A stretch of DNA of 64,000 nucleotides from Notamacropus eugenii (lineage: Eukaryota; Chordata; Mammalia; Diprotodontia; Macropodidae): contig NC_092877.1 of the NCBI RefSeq assembly GCF_028372415.1, positions 246,267,536-246,331,535 of the forward strand, given 5' to 3'. A program made the position numbers and the translations under genes. Of the stretch, positions 37,721 through 48,730 are shown piece after piece. Below the pieces are notes generated by a model. The model worked only from the letters and a program-made list of their open reading frames with translations, had not been told where the DNA came from and searched no databases. Position 1 is the first letter of the stretch; each line of letters opens with the position of its first letter.

Positions 37721-37814
37721 CTTCTAAGAGAACAATAATCAGCCTATTTTGGCTGTTAGATAAAGTGTATGAGAGGGAAAAAAAGAGAAATGAGTATGGA
37801 AAGAGATGCTGAAG

Positions 37815-39125
37815 TCATAATATTTTTAATATATTCATTTTATTTATTTTGAATATTCTACAATCACTACCAAAAAACTTAGATTTTTCCCCCTACCTAT
37901 TCCCTACCACCTCCCTCCCTCACCAAGATGGCATACAATTCTATATAGGATCTACACATACATTCCTATTGAATACATTTTCACTATAGTCATGCTGTGT
38001 AGAAGAACTAAAATAAATGGTAGAAATCATATAACAAAACAAAACAATACACACACACAGACACACACACACACACACACAGACACACACACACACACTG
38101 ATCTGTTACATTATGCGATTGAATTCCATAGTTCTTTCTCTGAATGTGGAAGGCATTTAGCCTTAGAAGACCATTGGAAGTTTTTTTTTTTTTTTTACAT
38201 CCTTGCATTGCTATGAAGATCTAAGTTTACCAGAAAAAAACTCTTACACACTGTGGTCGTTGCTGTGCACAAAGTTATCTTGATTCTGCTCTTTTCCCTC
38301 AGCATCAGATCATATAAGTTTATCCAGACCTCTCTGAAGTCTTTTTGTTCATCATTTCTTATAGCGCAATAGTATCCCATCACATTCATATACCATAATT
38401 TATTCAGCTATTCCCCAGTTGATGGGCATCCCCATGATTTCCAGTTTTTGGCCACTACAAAGAGTGCTGCTATAAATATTTTTGTACATGTGGCACCCTT
38501 TCCCATTTTTATGATCTCTTGGGGATACAGTCCTAGAAGTGATGTTGCGGGGTCAAAGGGTATGCACATTTTTGTAGCCCTTTGGATATAGTTCCAAACC
38601 CCTCTTGAGAATGGTTAGATGAGCTCACAGCTCCAACAACCATGTATTAGCGTTCCAACTCTCCCACATCCTCTCCAGCATTTATAATTTTCCTGTTCTG
38701 TCATGTTTGCCAATCTGATAGGTGGGATGTGGTACCTCAGAGTTGTTTTGATTTGAATCTCTCTAATCAAAAGTGATTTAGAGCATTTTTTCATAAGATT
38801 ATAGATATCTTTAATTTCTTCTTCCGAAAATTGCCTGTTTATATATCCTTTGACAGTTTATCAATTGGGGAATGACTTGTATTGTTGTAAATTTGACTCA
38901 GTTCTATATGTTCTAGAAATGAGGCCTTTATCCCTGAGATTATCTGTAAAAATTCTTTCCCAGTATACTACATCCCTTCAAATTTTGGTTGCATTGCGTT
39001 TGGTTGTGCAAAAACTTTTCAGTTTAATTCAATCAAAATTATCCATCTTGCACTTCATAATGCTTTCTATTGCTTCTTTAGTCAATTATATAACCTGTAA
39101 CATATTTTGTATCACCTTAAAGATA
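37815..39125 (-). mobile_element. L1 LINE 3' end (ORF2 end and 3' UTR), antisense
   Basis: Best preserved antisense L1 3' end in the window. The low end (about 37815) has the antisense A-rich tail region. An internal (CA)n lies at 38049-38097 and a poly(T) at 38179-38197. Then come the 'ttccagtttttggccactac', 'gcggggtcaaagggtatgc' and 'gttttgatttgaatctctct' blocks, which parallel human L1 3' ends read antisense. It stops in the ORF2 C-terminal region near 39125. Its 3' UTR is clearly different from that of the HAL1 elements. The 102-codon plus-strand frame at 38850-39158 is a shadow. Confidence 0.9.
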
Positions 39126-39141
39126 ATATATGTAAATATAG

Positions 39142-39728
39142 TCACTAATCAAGCATAATTTTTCTGCTTCATGCGCAAGATTTGAGGAACTTATAAAAAT
39201 TTACAGTGATTATAAGGGGCAGACATCAAAAGATTTTGAAAATATCTTAGACCCCAAAATAAATGAAATTGTATGTAAGTATGCTGTCACAAATGACTAA
39301 ATCACGACTATTCTTGGAAACCTACTAAGTATACATGTTTTACAATTCTTTTTTCCTAACAGTCTCTGCACCAGTCATTACATAATGGGAGCCTCTGTCC
39401 TGAAAGCTATTTTTATGTCAATATATGAATATGTTTTTAAGCTGCTACCAGGCTAGTTCTTTAAACAGCTACATTTATGTGATCTTGTGATGCCCTCATG
39501 CTGTCATAGATCCAACTGCACTGTTTATTTTTCCATGATAGAAAACTATGCTTGAAATTCATTCATCAAATTCTTATTTTAATGAGAATTTTCAACCTAC
39601 ATAGATTGTGATATAAAAACTATAGTTATGGATGAAATTATGCACAATTCTAATTTTCTTGTTTTATAACTTGGTTCATCTCCATGAAGTCATGACACAA
39701 ATTAAACAAATGCAAAAAAAAAAAAAAA
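39142..39728 (+). pseudogene. possible processed-pseudogene 3' end of an unidentified gene
   Basis: A coding-looking frame of 52 codons runs from 39142 to a TAA at 39298-39300 and includes EELIKIYSDYKGQTSKDFEN followed by ILDPKINEIVCKYAVTND. It has a balanced, protein-like composition unlike the shadow frames around it. About 410 bp of non-repetitive sequence follows, then ATTAAA (39701-39706) and 15 A residues (39714-39728), as in a retrocopied mRNA 3' end. I do not recognise the parent protein, and I find no clear target duplication. The ATTAAA is unusually close to the A tract. Chance resemblance is possible. Confidence 0.35.
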
Positions 39729-39802
39729 CAAAAATGATCTATTTTCTAAAGAACTGTATCAGGGGTGGAGCCAAGATGGCGGAGTAGAAACACACAAATA
39801 CG

Positions 39803-40348
39803 CTAGCTCCGAACCCACAGCCCATGAAATATCTGTAGTAAAGAGCTGCCAATAAATTCGGTAGCAGGAGAAGCCACATAACAGCAGAGCACATAAGATT
39901 TCTGTTCCAGAGAGCTTGAAAACCTCTCGTAAAAGGGTCTTCGCGCAGCGGACTGGGAGCCCTGCCTCGGCCGCCTGGGGCCGAGAGGAGCAGATCCAAG
40001 TGGTGAGCAGACCCGAGCAGGCTTCAGGGACAGAATCTCCAGCAGCCGCGGGGGTCCTTCCAACGACAGGTGACAAGGGTCGGTGAGAGGGTCTTTTTGG
40101 TGGGTTGAGAGGGGAGTGGGGAGCCCCCATGACTCAGGACCCCTCGGGAGGCACCAGGGGAGGTGGGAGCAGACCAGGGCTCCCCAAGCAGGCAGGAGCC
40201 TGGATCCATTGTTGAAGGTCTCTGCATAAACCCCCTGAGGGAACTGAGCCCGTGAGGCAGCCCTGCCCCCACCTGGGCAGATGAACTTGATCTCACACTG
40301 AATATCAGCCCCAACTCGGCACAAAGCCATGAGGCTGGGAAGCAACAT
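39803..40348 (-). other. antisense open frame in HAL1 leader (ORF0-like position)
   Basis: From an ATG at 40348 an open frame of 181 codons runs antisense across the leader, starting MLLPSLMALC. The leaders of the copies at 47275-52828 and 48731-51497 keep recognisable parts of the same frame: MLLPS, IQCEI and a QFPQG[V/L]YA[E/Q]TF[N/D]NGS block. Primate L1 has an antisense ORF0 in its 5' UTR, so position is comparable. The leader is GC-rich and poor in stops, so a long frame may arise by chance. No evidence of expression. Confidence 0.35.
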
Positions 40349-40435
40349 TTGAATCTGAGACCCCAAGTTCTGGCTGGGAGGATCTGAAGACAAAGTGGGT
40401 GTGAAGAGAACATTCAGAAGTCACTGGCTGGAAAA

Positions 40436-41522
40436 ATGCCCAGAAAAGGGAAAAAAAATAAGACTATAGAAGGCTACTTTCTTGGTGAACAGATAATTTC
40501 TCCCTTCTTTTCTGATGCAGAAGAACAATGCTTACCATCAGGGAAAGACACAGAAGTCAAGGCTTCTGTATCCCAGCCCACTCAATGGGCTCAGGCCATG
40601 GAAGAGCTCAAAAAGGATTTTAAAAATCAAGTTAGAGAGGTGGAGGAAAAACTGGGAAGACAAATGAGAGATACGCAAGCAAAGCATGAAAAACAATTAA
40701 ACACCCTGCTAAAGGAGACCCCAAAAAATGCTGAAGAAAATAACACCTTGAAAAATAGGCTAACTCAACAGGCAAAAGAGTTTCAAAAAGCCAGTGAGGA
40801 GAAGAATGCTTCAAATGCAGAATTAGCCAAATGGAAAAGGAGCTTCAAAAGCTCACTGAAGAAAATAGATCTTTCAAAATTAGAATGGAACAGATGTATG
40901 CTGATGACTTTATGAGAAACCAAGAAATCCCAAAACAAAACCAAATAATGAAAAAATGGAAGATAATGTGAAATATCTCATTGGAAAAACAACTGACCTG
41001 GAAAATAGATCCAGGAGAGACAATTTAAAAATTATGGGCCTACCTGAAAGCCATGATAAAAAACAGAGCCTAGACATCATCTTTCATGAAATTATCAAGG
41101 AAAACTGCCCTGAGATTCTAGAACCAGAGGGCAAAATAAGTATTCAAGGAATCCACAGATCACTGCCTGAAAGAGATCCAAAAAGAGAAACGCCTAGGAA
41201 CATTGTGGCCAAATTTCAGAGTTCTCAGGTCAAGGAGAAAATATTGCAAGCAGCTAGAAAGAAACAATTCAAGTATTGTGGAAATACAATCAGGATAACA
41301 CAAGATCTAGCAGCTTCTATATTAAGGTATCGAAGGGCATGGAATAGCATATTTCAGAAGTCAAAGGAACTAGGAATTAAACCAAGAATCACCTACCCAG
41401 CAAAACTGACTATAATACTTCAGGGGAAAAAATGGTCTTTCAATGAAATAGAGGACTTTCAAGCATTCTTGATGAAAAGACCAGAGCTGAAAAGAAAATT
41501 TGACTTTCAAACACAAGAATGA
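40436..41522 (+). pseudogene. HAL1 ORF1 (L1 ORF1p-like), two frameshifts
   Basis: The start is MPRKGKKNKTIEGYF. Residues 40-160 form a Lys/Glu-rich coiled-coil region (MEELKKDFKNQVREVEEKLG). A one-base loss near 40814 shifts the frame, which then runs to a stop at 40915. A second one-base loss near 40945 restores it to a third frame from 40956 to 41522. That part has the RRM start (RSRRDNLKIMGLPES) and a complete C-terminal domain (ILQAARKKQFKYCGNTIRIT ... ITYPAKLTIILQGKKWSFNE). Intact length would be near 362 residues. It lies at the usual position after the leader and is the only ORF of the element. Confidence 0.9.
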
Positions 41523-42556
41523 AGAGAAGCATGAAAAGGTAAACAGCAAAGAGAAATGATGAGGGACTTATAAAAGTTGAACTGTTTACATTGCTACATG
41601 GAAAGACAATATTAGTAACTTGAAACTATTCAGTATCTGGGTGCTAGGTGGGATTACACACACACACACACACACATACACATGCACAAGCACACACTCA
41701 TAGAGACAGAGTGCTCAGAATGAATTGAATAGGATGGGATCATATCTTAAAAAAAAATGAAATCAAGCAGTGAGAAAGAAATATATGGGAGGAGAAAGGG
41801 AGAAATGGAATGGAGCAAATTATCTCTCATAAAAGAGGCAAGCAAAAGATTTTTTTAGTTTGGGGAAAAAGAGGGGAGGTGAGAGAAAAACATGAAGTTT
41901 ACTCTCATCACATTCCACTAAAGGAAGGAATAAAATGCACAATCATTTTGGTATGAAAACCTATCTTACAATACAGGAAGGTGGGGGACAAGGGGATAAA
42001 CAGGGTGGGGGGGACGATGGAAGGGAGGGCATGGAGAGGAGGGTACAATTTGAGGTCGACACTCACGGGGAGGGTCAGAATCAAAAGAGAGAATAGAAGT
42101 AATTGGAGGCAGTATAGGATGGAGGGAAATATAGTTAGTCTTATACAACATGACTATTATGGAAGTCATTTGCAAAACTACACAGATTTGGCCTATATTG
42201 AATTGCTTGCCTTCCAAAGGAAAGGGGTGGGGAGGCAGAGAGGTAAAGAAGTTGGAACTCAAAGTGTTAGGAACAACTGTCGAGTCATGTTCTTGCCACT
42301 AGGAATTAAGAAATACAGGTAAAAGGGTATAGAAAGTTATTTGGCCCAACAGGACAGAGGAGAGGATGGAGACAAGGGAAGAGGGGAATGATGGAGGAGA
42401 GAGCGGAGTGGTGATGGGGGCAATTGGAAGGCTCGGTGTTTTGGGGAGGGTGGAGGCGACAAGGGGGGAGAAAATTTGGAGCCCAAAAATTCTGTGAAAA
42501 TGAATGTTAAAAGTGAAATAAATAAATAAATGAATGAAATAATAAAGAAGTGTATC

Positions 42557-43675
42557 CTAAAGATATATGCTAGGCAGTTATATTTTGTGTAATTTATCTG
42601 GAAATCTTTTGTCTTATCATTTAAATATTGCTTTAAAAATGAGGCTACTCTAATGTGTGCTTTATGCTTAATACTAACGAGATCATTTAATTGCTTCCTT
42701 TCGTCTACATTGGTACCATATATAACAATATGATAAAACCCCTTGAGAACCTGGACTCTGTCTTATCCTTTACTTTCTCTCCCCTCCTCAATATATACAA
42801 CAGAGTTCTAGATATATTTCCAGGTATCAGTCAGTGCTTATTAACTGACTAATTGATTTGTGAATTTACAGCAGTATTTAGTAAACAATATTTAGTCTAG
42901 TGACCTGGGAGACTTAATGTAGACAAGAATACCTGATAACAATAATGTGTTGAGGAAAATTGTCTTTGACTTCCATGCCAATATGGCAGAGAGTATGTAG
43001 GTTAATCATTTGTAATTTTTTGCTAATTCAATGAAAGAAAACATACAATATTTTATGGAGAAAAATAAGGACAATCATATTGGTTGGGAGTTAAGTAGAC
43101 TTTCTTCTCCTTCACGATTTTTTGAACATTTGTGTAATCTTGGATGAATGACGAACTCTACGAGTATGTCTTACTTATAAAATAAGGAGGTGGAATAGGT
43201 GACTGTCTTCTATATTTGTCCTTGATAATCTATTCCATATTGCATTGTTATTATTATCATTATTTCACCCCTCCTTATCATGACAACGATTGTAAACTCC
43301 ATTTTTCCTTCAAACTATGAAATGTAGATTTCCCAATCATCCCCAAAGGGAAAAGATGCTAAAAACTGAAGTGATCAACTGTGATATTTTGGGTAAAAAA
43401 AATGAAATTTCAGTGTAAATGTATCACATTGACATATGTCACAAAATAGGAAGATGATATATTCCATCATTACTTATATAGGTTATTCTATCTGGGTATA
43501 ATACTATTGCTTTAAAGAATGATATAATTGACTAAGAATCTGCATATGTAAAAGTTCTGTGGGGGAAAACACTGTAAAACTTTTCGGTGGTTTACTTGTA
43601 AAAGCTAATGAAACAAATGAAGAAATTTGAATAAAACACTTGAAATTCATGTAGAGTTTATTCTCATTCTTGCCT
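42557..43675. other. intergenic DNA with a MIR fragment
   Basis: A degraded MIR lies at about 43125-43235 ('tgtgtaatcttggatgaatg' then 'ttacttataaaataaggagg'). The rest is AT-rich and unassigned. Confidence 0.5.
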
Positions 43676-43690
43676 AGGGTTTCTATCTTT

Positions 43691-46345
43691 TTAAAAATAG
43701 TTTTATTTATTTATTTATTTTTAGATTTTGACATTCATTTCCACAAAATTTATGTTTCAATTTTTCTCCCAACACTCCCCTCTCCCCACCTCATAACACC
43801 TTGAATTCTCATTACTCCTTCCCTCAATGTGCCTTCCTTCCTATCACACCCCACCCTTCCCTTATCCCTATCTTCTCCTTTTTCTTGTAGGGCAAGATAA
43901 ATTTCCCCATTGCCTGTATTTCTTATATCCCAGTTATATGCAATAACAATTCTCAGCATTCGTTTCTAATACTTTGAATTCCAAGTTCTCTCCCTCTGTC
44001 CCTCCCCAACCATTCCCATTGAGAAGACAAGCAATTCAATACGGGCTATACGTGTGTCATTTTGCAAATGATTTCCACATAAGTCATGTTGTGTAAGACT
44101 AACTATATTGCTCTCCATCCTACCCTGTCCCCCCGCCTTTCTCTTCTATTTTCCATTTTGACCTTGTGCCTTCCCAAAAATGTTTATTTCTAGTTACTCC
44201 TTTCTCCCATTTTCCCTCACTTCTATCATCCCCCACACCCCACTTGTCTCCTTCTCCCCTACTTTTCTGTAGTGTAAGACAGATTTTCATACCAAATTTA
44301 GTGAGCATGTTATTTTCTCCTTAAGCCATATATGAAGAGAGTAGACTTCACTTTTCCCCTCCCACCTCCTCCCTTTTCTCCTACACTGAAAGATTTTTTT
44401 TTCTTTTAAGACTGATCGTCTTCCCCATTCAATTTCTCCCTTTCTCCTCCCAATATTTTCCTCTGTCCCTCCTTAATTTTCTTTCATTTTTCTATGGATA
44501 TCATCTCTTCTGATTCAAATCAACCTGTACTCTCTGTCTATATGTATGAATGTGTGTGTTTCTGTGTGTGTGTGTGTGTCTGTGTGTCTCTGTAATCACT
44601 CCACCTACCCAAATACTGAGAAAAGTCTAAATGGTTGTAAATATTATCTTTACATGTAGGAATGTAAACAGTTCAGCTTTAGAAAGTCCTTTATGAATTC
44701 TCTTTCCTGTTTACTATTTCATTCTTCTCTTGATCCTTATGACCATTTTTTCCTGGAAGTATTATACTCAGTTTTGCTGGGTAGGTGATTCTTGGTTTTA
44801 ATCCCAGTTGCTTTGACTTCTGGAACAACGTATTTTAAGTCCCTCCATCCCTTAATGTAGAAGGTGCCAGATCCTGTGCTATCCTGATTGTATTTCCACA
44901 AAACTCAAATTATTTCTTTCTATCTACTTCCAATATTTTCTCTGAAATTTGGCCACAATATTCCTAGGTGTTCCCCTTTTCAGGTCTCTTTCAGAAGATG
45001 TTCAGTGGATTCTTTCAATATTTATTTTGCCCTCTGGTTCGAGAATCCCAGGGTGGTTTTCCTCCATAATTTCATGAAAGATAATGTCTAGGCTCTTTTT
45101 TGGATCATGGTTTTCAGGCAGTTCCACAATTTTTAAACTGTCTCTCCTGGATCTATTTTTCAGGTGAGTTGTTTTTCCAATGACATGTTTCACATTATCT
45201 TCTATTTTTTCAATCTTTTGCTTTTGTTTTGTAACTTCTTGGTTTATCTTATAGTCATTAGCTTCTCTGAATTCCACTCTCATTTTTAAAGAATTATTTT
45301 ATTCAGTGAGCTTTTGAAACTCCTTTTCCTTTTGACTAACTCTGCTTTTTAAAGCCTTCTCCTCAATGGGTTTTCAGACCTTTTTTTCCATTTAAGATAG
45401 CCTATTTTTAAAGGTGTTATTTTCCTCAGCATTTTCTTTTGGTTCTCCTTGAGCAAGTTATTGACTCCCTTTTCAAGCTCTTCTATGCCCTGAGCCCATT
45501 TCATATTCATTTTGGAGGTAGTGGAAGCAGAAGCCTTGACTCAGTTTGACAGAATGCATTGTTCTTCCTCATCTAAAACGATGGAAGGAGGTACCTGTTA
45601 ATCAAGAAAGTATCCTTCTATGATCTTATATTTTTTTTCCCTTTTTTGTGCATTTTCCTAGTCAGTTTTGGGACTTCTGAATCCTTTGTCAGGAGGAGGG
45701 TCCTAATGCTCCTCCTCCCCCCAGAACTATGCTCAGGGTTGACATTCAGATCAGCTGCTCAATTTCACCAGTGTCTTCAGGCAGGGTCAGGTGACTACTG
45801 AAGGATAAGATTCAGATCCCCTGCTCAACCCACTCAGAGGTTTTAAGCTGAGTTGCTTGGACAATGGATGTAGGCTGCTTCAGTGGCCACCGTAGCTGCC
45901 TGCCATCCACTGCTGCTGCTGCTGCTGCCTCTGCCACCTCCTGGGGCCAGTGCTGGTGGCCCCAGCTCCATTCTTGCCCAGCTGGGAAAAGCCTCTCTCG
46001 CTGACCTTTGAAGCTTTATTTGTCACATGTGGGTTGAAGGATCTGAGACACTCCCTGTTTGGTATTCTGCAGCACAGGCCTGTTCCAGTTTTGCTCCTCC
46101 CTTTGCTGCACTGCCAGGGCTGGACTCCACATCACTCAGTGTCCTGTGGGATAGTCTTTTCCAGTCAGACTTCCAGGTTACCCTTGATTGGAAATCTATT
46201 TCACTCTGTCGTTCTGTGGCTTCTGCTGGCCTAAAATTTGTTGAGAGTCAATTTTTACAGGTATCTTGTGGGCTGTGAGGGAAGTACCAGGGAATATGTG
46301 TCTTTCTACTCTGACATTTTGATTCCGCTCCCCCAGCCCCACCCC
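43691..46345 (-). mobile_element. HAL1 element, full length, older, with 15-bp TSD
   Basis: Antisense order from low to high coordinate: A-rich 3' end (43691-43730), 3' region, GT microsatellite at 44545-44590, ORF1 (about 44723-45653), leader with a CTG run (45915-45935), and the antisense 5' terminus 'tctgacattttgattccgct' to 46345. No ORF2. Flanks 'agggtttctatcttt' (43676-43690) and 'agggtttctgtgttt' (46346-46360) match at 13 of 15. The leader resembles the 30.7 kb copy more than the two young copies. Confidence 0.9.
44723..45653 (-). pseudogene. HAL1 ORF1, broken, C-terminus deleted
   Basis: The ATG at 45653 is followed by multiple stops and shifts. The frame 45283-45002 keeps DNVKHVIGKTTHLKNRSRRD and LKIVELPENHD of the RRM start. 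Near 44740 the sequence jumps from the KLxxILPGKKW-like block directly to the tail 'aagaagaatgaaatag', losing about 100 bp that encode the FNEIEDFQAFLMKR segment in the other copies. Upstream a stop replaces a Glu codon in KLTE(E). Dead copy. Confidence 0.85.
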
Positions 46346-46360
46346 AGGGTTTCTGTGTTT

Positions 46361-47260
46361 AAATGAGTAGATAATAAAATAGTGGAATATGCATCCATAA
46401 GCAGCTGGGAGGTTTGTATTGCTTTTTTTTTTTTTTTTTGGCCTCTGAATATAGAAATGTGGACCTTGCAAAAACTTTTCATTTGCTTATAAGTTTTATG
46501 TAAAAAAAAAAAAAAAGCAAAACTTCAGAAGGTGGTTCATAATAATAAGCCTTACATTTGCTTTATAATTAATAAATTTAATACAGCACTAAATGTTATA
46601 ATTTGCAGGGTAGAATGGAAAGTGGATGAGTCATGGAGTCACAAAGATAAGATTTTAGTCCTGTATCTAAAACACCATGGGCAAGTTACACAATATTTTG
46701 ATTCCTCAGACTGCTTTCCAAGACGTCAAAATACAGATAAACCGGTTATCTCAGTTATTGAATACACTTTCTTCATCAGGAGCTTCATACCATTATTAAA
46801 TCACAGATACAGGACTCAATTAAAAAAATAAAAACTAAGCAGAGAAATGAATGAAGAAAGAAATTGACATGGTAAATAAATAAACATAAATAAGTATGAA
46901 TATAGTAAATACAAATAAAATAAAGTAAATAAGAAAGAGATAGAAATGTTGATAGAATACAGTATCCATAAAAGGTAATGTAAACAGTTGCCACCTACCA
47001 CCAAAAATTAAAAAAGGAATCCCAGGAATCGTAGATTCTTTTCATTTGCTTGAAGAGCCACTAAAAGTTTAAGATTTGCTTCTGTTTCATCTAAGCTTAC
47101 TCAGAATTTATTCTGCGAACTCTTCCAAAAACTGATCTTTGGTTTTCCCTGATATAAATATGGGTCTACAACATTTTCATGGGTACGCATGACAAGAATT
47201 TATATTAGTTATGAGAAAGAATATACTATTTCACTTCTTACCCCTCTGTTAATAACAAAT
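46361..47260. other. intergenic DNA with MIR fragment and poly(A/T) tracts
   Basis: A poly(T) run at 46422-46439 and poly(A) at 46502-46516 bracket 60 bp. A degraded MIR lies at about 46605-46770 ('gtcacaaagataagatttta', 'ccatgggcaagttacacaat'). The remainder is unassigned. Confidence 0.5.
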
Positions 47261-48730
47261 AAAAAGACATTTTATTTTTTATTTTTTTTAAATTTATTTA
47301 TTGAACTTTTAACATTCATTTTCACAAAATTTTGTGTTCCAAATTATCTCCCTATTTGTCCCCTCCCCCCGCCCCCAAACACCGAGCATTCTTCTTGCCC
47401 GTATCACCAATCTTCCCGCTGTTCTATCATCCCTCCCTTCCCTTGTCCCCATCTTCTCTTTTGTCCTGTAGGGCGAGATAACTTTTTATACCCCATTATC
47501 AGTATTTCTTATTTCCTAGTAGCAAGAACAGTACTCGACAGTTCTTCCTAAAACTTTGAGTTGCAACTTCTCTTCTTCCCTTCCTCCTCATTCCTTCACC
47601 TTGGGAAGGCAAGCAATTCAATATAGGACATACCTGTGTAATTTTGCAAATGACTTCCATGATAGTCGCGTTGTGTAAGACTAACTATATTTCCCTCCAT
47701 ACTATCCTGCTCCCATTGCTTCTGTTCTCTCTTTTGATTCTGTCCCTCCCCAAGAGTGCTGACTTCAAATTGCTCCCTCCTCCCACTGCCCTCCCTTTCA
47801 TCATCCCCCTCCACCCTGATTATCCTCTTCTCCCCCACTTTCCTGTATTGTAAGATAGGTTTTCATGCCAAAATGAGTGTGCATTTTATTCAATCCTTTA
47901 GTGGAATGTGAAGAGAGTAAACTTCATGCTTTTCTCTCACCTCCCCTCTTTTCCCTCCACTAAAAAGTCTTTTGCCTGTTTCTTTCATGAGAGATAATTT
48001 GCCCCATTCCATTTCTCTCTTTCTCCTCCCAATATATTTCTCTCTCACCACTTAATTTCATTTTTTTAAAGATGTAATCCCATCCTATTCCATTCACTCT
48101 GTGCTCTGTGTGTGTGCATGTATGTAATCCCACCAACTACCCAGATACTGAAAAGTTTCAAAAGTTACAAATATTGTCTTTCCATGTAGGAATGTAAACA
48201 GTTCAACTTTAGTAAAATCCCTTATGACTTCTTTTTGCTGTTTACCTTTTCATGCTTCTCTTCATTCTTGTGTTTGAAAGTCAAATTTTCTTTTCAGCTC
48301 TGGTCTTTTCATCAAGAATGCTTGAAAGTCCTCGATTTCATTCAAAGATCATTTTTTTTCCCCTGAAGTATTATACTCAGTTTTTCTAGATAGGTGATTC
48401 TTGGTTTTAGTCCTAGTTCCTTTGACTTCTGGAATATCCTATTCCATGCCCTTCAATCCCTTAATGTGGAAGCTGTTAGATCTTGTGTTATCCTGATGGT
48501 ATTTCCACAATATTTGAATTGTTTTTTTTTTCTAGCTGCTTGCAATATTTTCTCATTGACCAGGGAACCCTGGAATTTGGCCACAATGTTCCCAGGAGAT
48601 TCTCTTTTTGGATGTCTTTCAGGCAGTGATTGGTGGATTCCTTGAATATTTATTTTGCCCTCTGGTTCTAGAATCTCAGGGCAGTTTCCTTGATAATTTC
48701 ATGAAAGATGATGTCTAAGCTCATTTTTTT

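Larger units (their letters stand above)
39761..42542 (+). mobile_element. HAL1 (half-L1) element, full length, young, with 14-bp TSD
   Basis: It begins 'aggggtggagccaagatggc', has a GC- and CpG-rich leader of about 675 bp, ORF1 at 40436-41522, then about 1 kb of 3' region (with a CA microsatellite at 41654-41680) ending in AAATAAATAAATAAATG-type A-rich sequence. Nothing resembling an endonuclease or reverse transcriptase lies between ORF1 and the 3' end. Flanking duplications 'taaagaactgtatc' (39747-39760) and 'taaagaagtgtatc' (42543-42556) match at 13 of 14. Roughly 4 percent different from the 48.7 kb copy over the ORF1 C-terminus by eye, so relatively recent. Confidence 0.93.

Noticed and set aside
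38850..39158. 102-codon plus-strand frame
   Set aside because: Antisense shadow of the L1 ORF2 C-terminal region and 3' UTR.
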